Of a stretch of DNA of 6,891 nt, positions 1-4,743 are shown in pieces (position 1 is the first letter of the stretch; each line of letters opens with the position of its first letter). The DNA is from JBBIRT01 sp037441725 (GTDB taxonomy: Bacteria > Desulfobacterota > BSN033 > UBA1163): positions 1 to 6,891 of the forward strand of contig JBBIRT010000157.1 of the NCBI GenBank assembly GCA_037441725.1, in the 5' to 3' direction. The translations under genes and the position numbers were made by a program. The notes beneath the pieces were generated by a model, which saw only the letters and a list, made by a program, of their open reading frames with translations, had not been told where the DNA came from and did no database searches.

Positions 1-536
1 AAACGACCTTTCTGGATGAGAATCCTCACTATCCCATCTGCTATACGGATGAAATCTGGATTCGTAAAGGGAGAAGAGTCAACCCGATGCAAAAACATTC
101 GAAGTATTCAGGCTGGATCTTTGAGAAATGTCTACCCCTCTGTATTATCAGTCCTTCCTCCGCGATGATGAGGAGGTCCCTTTTTTCAAAGGTTGGACTC
201 TTTGACGAGGCTCTTCCAGTATGCGAGGATTATGATTTTTGGCTCAGGGTTTCTTCCCGTTTTCCCATCTTTTTTATTAATCGGAAGCTCATCATTAAAA
301 GGGGAGGACATCCAGACCAACTTTCACAGAGGTCTTGGGGAAATGACCGATATCGTGTCATGGCCTTAGAAAAGATTCTGTCTGAACCTTATCTCAAGGA
401 TGAAGAGAGGCAGATGGTTCTTAAAGAGATGAAAAGGAAATGTCAAATTCTCTACCAAGGTTACCTGAAAAGAGGGAAGGAGATAGAAGGAAGACAATAT
501 CAAGAGATGATGAGGAGATATGGCATAGAACTATAA
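1..536 (+). CDS. Glycosyltransferase family 2, C-terminal part (5' end outside window)
   Basis: The reading frame is open from base 3 to the TAA at 534-536, so 177 codons are visible and the gene begins before the window; the first internal ATG (87) is not its start. The visible part resembles the second half of a GT-A-fold family 2 glycosyltransferase. A YTDEIWIRKG segment follows where the metal-binding DxD would lie (off-window). After it come an ISPSSAMMRRSLF strand/helix, the GLFDEALPVCEDYDFW block and a KRGGHPDQLS segment. The ED of CEDYDFW (bases 225-230) sits where family 2 enzymes keep the catalytic-base/acceptor-binding ED motif. The last 60 or so residues are charged and probably helical, with no membrane segment. 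Such enzymes transfer a sugar from a nucleotide-sugar to a surface glycan or protein, usually at the cytoplasmic face of the membrane. The sugar and acceptor cannot be predicted. Family assignment is confident; the specific role is unknown. Confidence 0.85.
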   Translation, partial: TTFLDENPHYPICYTDEIWIRKGRRVNPMQKHSKYSGWIFEKCLPLCIISPSSAMMRRSLFSKVGLFDEALPVCEDYDFWLRVSSRFPIFFINRKLIIKRGGHPDQLSQRSWGNDRYRVMALEKILSEPYLKDEERQMVLKEMKRKCQILYQGYLKRGKEIEGRQYQEMMRRYGIEL

Positions 537-540
537 ATCG

Positions 541-622
541 CTGGAGGTTGGAGGAGTGTCCAATAAAAGGGACTTAAGGTTAGAGGCTAAATGTTAACCT
601 CCAACCTCAGGCCTCAACCCTC
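541..622. repeat. Cluster of short GGTTRGAGG-type repeats with an 11-bp inverted repeat
   Basis: The gap between the glycosyltransferase and ParB-like genes holds a 9-bp unit in both orientations. GGTTGGAGG is at 546-554, GGTTAGAGG at 578-586, the exact inverse CCTCCAACC at 598-606, and a diverged inverse CCTCAACCC at 612-620. The first and third units extend to an 11-bp perfect inverted repeat (544-554 with 598-608), so the region could fold into a stem with a 43-base loop. Inside that loop GTCC (558-561) can pair with GGAC (570-573). No T-run directly follows the outer arm, so this is not a typical intrinsic terminator. It could be a copy of a dispersed intergenic repeat, a binding array, or a processed mRNA hairpin. 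The repeats are seen directly; any role is inference. Confidence 0.55.
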
Positions 623-646
623 TCACGTTTTTCAAGGATAAACCAG

Positions 647-1612
647 ATGAGACCAATCGAAAAAATTCCTATTCAACAAATTGTTTTATCAGATGAGACC
701 TTTTCCATAAACTATCAACCTGATCTAAAGAGGCTGAGGGCATCGATTGAGGAGATAGGTTTGATTCAGCCTGTGCTTTTGAGGAAGAAGCTGACTGGGT
801 ACCAGATCATCTGTGGATTTAGAAGAGTGGCCATCACGAAAGAGTTAGGGAAATCAGAGATTGAATCAAGGGTCTTTGAAGAAAAGGAGAGGGATGATTT
901 CAGTTTGTTTAATCTCTCCCTCCATGAGAATCTGACCGGTCGCGGATTTAATATGGTTGAAAAGGCAATGATCCTTGAAAAGTTGATCCATCTTTTTCAA
1001 ATAGAACCAACGGTGGTGATAGAAAGGTTTCTCCCTTTACTCTCTTTAGAGCCTCATGAGAAGATTCTAAATACTTTCCTTTCCCTGGCAAGGATGGAGG
1101 ATGAAATCAAAACATATGTATTAAGAGAGGAGGTTTCTCGTTCCAATATCCGAAGAATTGCAAGTTTTTCTTCAGGGGATCAAAGGGCCATTCTTTCGCT
1201 CCTCTTGCCTTTAAAATTGGGAGAGAGTCGTTTGAGAGAACTATTGATTCTTTTGAAAGAAATTTCACGAATAGACCAATGCAGCATTGAAGAAATCGTC
1301 ACGCGACCTGAGATGAGGGCCATTCTCTCTGAGAAGGAGATGACCCCACCCCAAAAAGCAGACCGAATCAAAAAGGTTCTGATGGACCTCCGTTATCCGA
1401 GGATGAGGAAACGGGAAGAGAAATTTAGAGAAGGTCTAAGAAAATTAAATCTTCCTGGCAATTTATTCCTTATTCCTCCTCCTTTTTTTGAGGGAAAAGG
1501 GATGAAGGCTGAATTTCAATTTGAAACGAAGGAGGAATACCAGAGGATCATAAGGTCTTTATCCAATCTCGCCAATAAGAAAGAGTTTGAGGAGATGATC
1601 GAGAGTCTTTAA
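647..1612 (+). CDS. ParB/Spo0J N-domain-like protein (solitary, divergent)
   Basis: The 321-residue product begins with a ParB/Srx-type domain (about residues 5-110). It has IGLIQPV (37-43), GYQIICGFRR (51-60, ParB consensus GERR) and HENLTGRGFN (93-102), which replaces the usual ENLxREDLN. In ParB proteins these three regions bind CTP. Residues 145-200 resemble the helical part that follows the ParB DNA-binding helix-turn-helix (LSLARMEDEIKTYVL). The helix-turn-helix itself, expected around 118-142, is not recognisable. The remaining 120 residues are charged and unassigned. AAGGA at 634-638 lies 8 bases before the ATG, which supports this start. There is no parA beside it and the gene is not near an evident origin, so chromosome partitioning is doubtful; a regulatory or nucleoid-associated role is possible. 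The SPL-like gene follows after 128 bp. The family is fairly certain, the function unknown. Confidence 0.75.
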   Translation: MRPIEKIPIQQIVLSDETFSINYQPDLKRLRASIEEIGLIQPVLLRKKLTGYQIICGFRRVAITKELGKSEIESRVFEEKERDDFSLFNLSLHENLTGRGFNMVEKAMILEKLIHLFQIEPTVVIERFLPLLSLEPHEKILNTFLSLARMEDEIKTYVLREEVSRSNIRRIASFSSGDQRAILSLLLPLKLGESRLRELLILLKEISRIDQCSIEEIVTRPEMRAILSEKEMTPPQKADRIKKVLMDLRYPRMRKREEKFREGLRKLNLPGNLFLIPPPFFEGKGMKAEFQFETKEEYQRIIRSLSNLANKKEFEEMIESL

Positions 1613-1634
1613 ATTCAAAGCATAAAACCTGACC

Positions 1635-1651
1635 TTCAAGACGGTCTTAAA
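1635..1651. promoter_or_regulatory. Imperfect palindrome in the parB-like/SPL-like gap (weak operator candidate)
   Basis: AAGAC (1638-1642) and GTCTT (1644-1648) flank a central G. The symmetry continues to 1635-1651 with one mismatched pair. This dyad could be a repressor site ahead of the radical SAM gene, but a palindrome this short can occur by chance. The remainder of the 1613-1740 gap is AT-rich, and I see no convincing promoter, terminator or small gene in it. Confidence 0.2.
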
Positions 1652-1740
1652 TGAACCAAAGGTAAAATTCAATGTCCATTTAGGGAATAGGATCATTTAG
1701 ATTTAGGATTTATTTTGGATTTCAAGGCTGACCAGGATCT

Positions 1741-2844
1741 ATGTTGCCCTTTCAGATCGAGCGAATCTATCTTGAAGAAAAAGCTGAACAGGATTTTATT
1801 TCAGAAGCCGTCCTCAAGGCCTTGCCCAATATTCCTGTTGAAAGAGTTCAGGATAAGAAGTCTTTAATAAAACATTTTTTTTCTTTGACTGATCCCATTG
1901 GGACTGGGAAGCGGTACCTTTTCTTATCCCGTTTTTATGGAAGGCGGTTAAAACCTTGCCCGGGGACTTCGAATCACATTTGCTGTGGCTATTATGTCAT
2001 CAATCCTCTCACCAATTGCCCGATGGACTGCTCTTACTGTGTTCTTCAAGGATATCTCAATAATCCATTTCTTAACCTTTACACCAATTGGGATGACCTT
2101 CTCTTAGAGATCGAAACCTTCCTATCCAAAAATCCTAAATCCCTGCTCCGGTTAGGGACAGGAGAGCTATCAGATAGCTTGGCATTGGAATCCATTTTTC
2201 CGATCTCACAATTCCTCATCCCATACTTTTCAGAAAAAAGGAATGGAATTCTTGAGCTCAAGACAAAATCGAACCAAATTACTCCCCTCCTTCATTTAGA
2301 TCATCGAGGAAGAACCATTATTTCTTGGTCCATCAATCCTTCCAAAATCATTGAAGAAGAAGAGAGGAAGACAGCATTGATTGAAGAAAGGATTGGGGCA
2401 GCTAAAAGATGCCAAGAAAAAGGTTACCCCTTAGGATTTCATTTTGATCCCATCATTTATTATCGAGATTGGGAGAAGGGATATCAGGAGACCATCCTTC
2501 AACTATTCAAACAGATTGATCCCAAAGGAATTGTCTGGGTCAGTCTTGGGGGATTTCGTTATCCATCGAAACTCAAAGCGATTGCAGAAGAGCGTTTTCC
2601 TGAAACGAAAATTTTCTTAGGGGAGTTGTTTCCAGGGAAGGATGGCAAATTCCGTTATCTGAAGGAGATCCGGATAGAGATGTATCAAAAGATGGTCAAA
2701 TGGTTAAGAGGGGTGGCTTCAGATTTATTTATCTATCTATGCATGGAAAGTCAGGAGGTGTGGGAGAAGGTGTTTGGATGGACACCTGAGGATAGCAAGC
2801 ATTTGAATCAGTTATTTGAAAAACAATTAAGAAAATTTTTATAA
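1741..2844 (+). CDS. SPL-superfamily radical SAM protein lacking the spore photoproduct lyase Cys
   Basis: This 367-residue protein carries the radical SAM signature CPMDCSYC (C93, C97, C100), which would hold a [4Fe-4S] cluster for reductive cleavage of S-adenosylmethionine. Homology to SPL (about 340 residues) is suggested by SWSINPSKII (195-204), RIGAAKRCQEKGYPLGFHFDPI (split by eye as RIGAAKRCQ, 217-225, and GYPLGFHFDPI, 228-238) and the DWEKGY that follows. Classical SPL repairs UV spore photoproduct using a hydrogen-donor Cys (C141 in B. subtilis) and tyrosines Y97 and Y99. Here the Cys region reads RLGTGELSD (137-145) with no Cys. The Y97 position keeps Tyr (Y99 here) but the Y99 position is V101. 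Additional Cys lie at 73, 81 and 82. It is therefore probably not a true SPL. An in-frame TGA at 1729 makes ATG 1741 the first ATG; its AGGA (1734-1737) is unusually close, only 3 bases away. The SDR gene follows 35 bp downstream. Confidence 0.82.
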   Translation: MLPFQIERIYLEEKAEQDFISEAVLKALPNIPVERVQDKKSLIKHFFSLTDPIGTGKRYLFLSRFYGRRLKPCPGTSNHICCGYYVINPLTNCPMDCSYCVLQGYLNNPFLNLYTNWDDLLLEIETFLSKNPKSLLRLGTGELSDSLALESIFPISQFLIPYFSEKRNGILELKTKSNQITPLLHLDHRGRTIISWSINPSKIIEEEERKTALIEERIGAAKRCQEKGYPLGFHFDPIIYYRDWEKGYQETILQLFKQIDPKGIVWVSLGGFRYPSKLKAIAEERFPETKIFLGELFPGKDGKFRYLKEIRIEMYQKMVKWLRGVASDLFIYLCMESQEVWEKVFGWTPEDSKHLNQLFEKQLRKFL

Positions 2845-2879
2845 AGAAAAGGTCATGATCATCATGAGGAGGGAATCAG

Positions 2880-3686
2880 ATGAAACTGAAAGGGAAGGTG
2901 GCCTTAATTACAGGGTCAACCCGAGGAATTGGGAAGGAGTTTGCGAAAGGGTTTGCTCAAGAAGGAGCCGATATCATTATCAATGGAAGAAATATGGAAA
3001 AGGCAAAAGCTATTGCGAAGGAAATAGAGGGACAGGGGGTGAAAGCCGTGGGGATTGGCGCAGATGTCTCTTCCTCTCGTGAGGTAAACAGAATGGTGGA
3101 AGAGGCCATGAACCAATTTGGCAGAATTGATCTCTTGGTAAACAATGCTGGGGTCAATCCCTTTATCTTAGAGGCAGAGAAGATTAAAGAAGAAGGTTGG
3201 GATCAGGTCCTGGATGTCAACCTCAAAGGGGTATTCCTATGTTGCCAGGCCGTAGGGAAAATTATGATCCAACAAGGAGGAGGAAAGATCATAAACATTT
3301 CCTCTGCAGCTGGTCTCATTGGAGAACAGGGTCTCTTACCTTACTGTATTAGTAAAGCAGGGGTCATGGTCCTAACCCGACTCCTTGCATATGAATGGGG
3401 TCGATACAATATTCTCGTCAATGCCATTGCCCCAGGATTTATTGCAGGAGGGATGAATGCTCCAATCCTTGACAAGGAAGTGCTCCTCTCGGGTTTAATC
3501 CAGCAAGTTCCATTAAAGAGACTGGGTAAACCAGAAGAGATTGTCAATATTGCCATTTTTTTAGCTTCTGAGGAATCCAGCTATATCAATGGGGCAACCC
3601 TTCTGGCTGATGGGGGAATGACCGGATATCATCCAATAGGATTCATCGATTTGATTGCCAAGATGATGAAGAAGAAAATTTCGTAA
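2880..3686 (+). CDS. Short-chain dehydrogenase/reductase (FabG-like SDR family)
   Basis: This is a 268-residue classical SDR: a cytosolic NAD(P)-dependent oxidoreductase acting on a carbonyl or alcohol. The cofactor loop is TGSTRGIG (11-18), and NGRN (35-38) follows the second strand, where Arg often favours NADPH. D62-V63 contacts the adenine, NNAG is at 88-91 and the structural Asn is N114. The catalytic Ser-Tyr-Lys are S142, Y155 and K159 (YCISK). NAIAPGFI (181-188) and DGGMT (244-248) complete the fold. About 20 residues follow DGGMT, ending in a Lys-rich tail, slightly longer than FabG. AGGAGGG at 2867-2873 lies 6 bases before the ATG and fixes the start. The gene is 35 bp after the SPL-like gene and probably shares its transcript. 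It could be an acyl-ACP/acyl-CoA ketoreductase or a sugar-alcohol dehydrogenase; the substrate cannot be chosen from sequence. No clear terminator follows. Confidence 0.9.
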   Translation: MKLKGKVALITGSTRGIGKEFAKGFAQEGADIIINGRNMEKAKAIAKEIEGQGVKAVGIGADVSSSREVNRMVEEAMNQFGRIDLLVNNAGVNPFILEAEKIKEEGWDQVLDVNLKGVFLCCQAVGKIMIQQGGGKIINISSAAGLIGEQGLLPYCISKAGVMVLTRLLAYEWGRYNILVNAIAPGFIAGGMNAPILDKEVLLSGLIQQVPLKRLGKPEEIVNIAIFLASEESSYINGATLLADGGMTGYHPIGFIDLIAKMMKKKIS

Positions 3687-3704
3687 AAAAAATTCTTAAA
3701 TCTC

Positions 3705-3733
3705 TTGACATTTTAAAAAAAATCAGATAAATT
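3705..3733 (+). promoter_or_regulatory. Probable sigma-70-type promoter of the str operon
   Basis: A perfect TTGACA (3705-3710) is followed after 17 bases by TAAATT (3728-3733), a 4/6 match to TATAAT. A/T-rich sequence at 3684-3700 lies where an UP element would enhance a ribosomal-protein promoter. The box starts 18 bp after the SDR stop codon and about 110 bp before rpsL, leaving a long AT-rich leader. A second, weaker pair in the same gap is TTGTAA (3744-3749) and TATCTT (3767-3772). The boxes are seen; promoter activity is inferred, and in such AT-rich DNA the -10 assignment is uncertain. Confidence 0.55.
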
Positions 3734-3818
3734 TAAAAAGTTTTTGTAATTTTCCTTTATTATTTTTATCTTATTCAACCGATTGAAATTATTAAATATT
3801 ACTTCAATGAGGGAATAA

Positions 3819-4190
3819 GTGCCAACCATTAATCAATTGGTTCTAAAAGGAAGGAAAGGGATTAAAGGCAAGACTTCAGCTCCTGCTCTTACAGGATCTC
3901 CTCAAAAAAGGGGGGTTTGCATCCGAGTGTATACCACCACTCCTAAGAAACCTAATTCAGCTCTTCGGAAAGTAGCTCGGGTGAGATTAACGAATGGGAT
4001 CGAGGTTACGACTTATATCCCGGGGATTGGACATAACCTCCAAGAACACTCTGTCGTCCTCATTCGAGGGGGTAGAGTAAAAGACCTTCCAGGGGTTCGA
4101 TATCATATCATCCGTGGCACCTTGGATTCTGTAGGCGTCCAGGATCGTAAACAAGGCCGCTCTAAATACGGAGCAAAAAAACCTAAATAA
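3819..4190 (+). CDS. rpsL: 30S ribosomal protein S12
   Basis: S12 lies at the decoding centre of the small subunit and takes part in codon-anticodon proofreading. The 123-residue protein aligns along its whole length with bacterial S12: PTINQLV at the N-terminus, CIRVYTTTPKKPNSALRK, GHNLQEHSVVLIRGGRVKDL (73-90 core) and SKYGAKKPK at the end. The Lys residues whose replacement gives streptomycin resistance are unchanged (K43 and K88, counting the initiator), as is P91, so a streptomycin-sensitive type is expected. D89 is the position methylthiolated by RimO in E. coli. The start is GTG; no ATG fits, and GAGG at 3809-3812 lies 6 bases upstream. It is the first gene of the str operon here, with the probable promoter about 110 bp upstream and rpsG 51 bp downstream. 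Confidence 0.98.
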   Translation: MPTINQLVLKGRKGIKGKTSAPALTGSPQKRGVCIRVYTTTPKKPNSALRKVARVRLTNGIEVTTYIPGIGHNLQEHSVVLIRGGRVKDLPGVRYHIIRGTLDSVGVQDRKQGRSKYGAKKPK

Positions 4191-4241
4191 ATTTATTTTT
4201 TATTAACCGATACTTTACCCTAACGGGATTAAGGAACTGTT

Positions 4242-4712
4242 ATGCCCAGAAAAAGAGAGGTTAAGAAGAGAGAAATACTACCTGATCCTAAATATCATGA
4301 TCCCCTTTGTGCTAAATTTATCAATGGGATCATGCGACGGGGAAAGAAGAGTTTGGCTGAGAGAATTTTTTATAATGCCCTCGATCTCATCAAAGAGAAG
4401 ATGCATTCTGACCCTTTAAAAATTTTTAATCAAGCGATGAATAACGTCAAACCTTTGATTGAAGTGAGACCGAGAAGGGTAGGAGGAGCCACCTATCAGG
4501 TGCCCGTGGAAGTGAGACCTGAGAGGAAGGTGGCTCTTGCCATTCGGTGGATCATCTCCTATGCCAAACAAAGATCTGAAAAGACAATGGAAGAGAAACT
4601 CGCAGCGGAATTAATTGATGCAGCTAATAATCGCGGAGCGGCCATTAAAAAGAGAGAAGATACCCATAAAATGGCTGAAGCCAACAAGGCCTTTGCGCAT
4701 TACCGCTGGTAA
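4242..4712 (+). CDS. rpsG: 30S ribosomal protein S7
   Basis: S7 binds the 3' major domain of 16S rRNA, nucleates assembly of the 30S head and lines the E site. The 156-residue product has the usual length and landmarks: an N-terminal basic arm (MPRKREVKKRE), KFINGIMRRGKKSLAERIFY, the EVRPRRVGGATYQVPVEV beta-hairpin region (74-91) that contacts mRNA/E-site tRNA, and the terminal KAFAHYRW. AAGGA at 4231-4235, 6 bases before the ATG, supports the start. In E. coli S7 represses its own operon by binding the rpsL-rpsG gap. Here that gap is only 51 bp, with at most a 3-bp CCC/GGG hairpin (4218-4227), so this regulation cannot be claimed. The stop codon overlaps an AAAGGAG sequence that may help initiation of fusA. 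Confidence 0.98.
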   Translation: MPRKREVKKREILPDPKYHDPLCAKFINGIMRRGKKSLAERIFYNALDLIKEKMHSDPLKIFNQAMNNVKPLIEVRPRRVGGATYQVPVEVRPERKVALAIRWIISYAKQRSEKTMEEKLAAELIDAANNRGAAIKKREDTHKMAEANKAFAHYRW

Positions 4713-4743
4713 AGGAGAAAAAAGGGGATTGGGGTTCGACGTG
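4711..4743 (+). promoter_or_regulatory. fusA translation initiation region (GTG start, weak SD)
   Basis: The strongest purine tract, AAAGGAG (4711-4717), overlaps the rpsG stop and is 23 bases from the GTG at 4741. GGGG (4731-4734) lies 6 bases before the GTG and is the better-placed SD. An in-frame TTG at 4729 sits 11 bases after AAAGGAG and would add four residues. GTG 4741 is preferred because it places the RNIGIMAHIDAGKT motif at the family's usual distance from the N-terminus. The in-frame ATGs at 4615 and 4618 would put about 100 bases inside rpsG and add 42 residues foreign to EF-G. Confidence 0.6.

Noticed and set aside
541..632. Intrinsic terminator after the glycosyltransferase
   Set aside because: The 11-bp inverted repeat has a 43-base loop, and the nearest T-run (628-632) is about 20 bases past the second arm, not directly after it.
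647..1612. Chromosome-partitioning parB
   Set aside because: There is no parA neighbour, the CTP-region motifs are altered and no helix-turn-helix is recognisable, so I call it only ParB-like and give no gene symbol.
2855..2862. ATGATCAT palindrome before the SDR gene
   Set aside because: An 8-bp palindrome in a 35-bp operon gap can easily occur by chance; nothing else supports an operator.
2855..3082. 75-codon + strand frame overlapping the start of the SDR gene
   Set aside because: It overlaps the SDR coding sequence in another frame. The SDR frame has clear family motifs and a well-placed SD, while this product resembles no family I know.
3939..4091. Streptomycin-resistance substitutions in S12
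   Set aside because: K43, K88 and P91 are the sensitive-type residues.
4191..4241. S7 autoregulatory RNA structure between rpsL and rpsG
   Set aside because: Only a 3-bp CCC/GGG hairpin is visible; no structure like the E. coli S7 target can be supported.
4615..4740. 42-residue N-terminal extension of EF-G
   Set aside because: It lies mostly within rpsG in a different frame and has no EF-G similarity. The family N-terminus fits a start at 4741.
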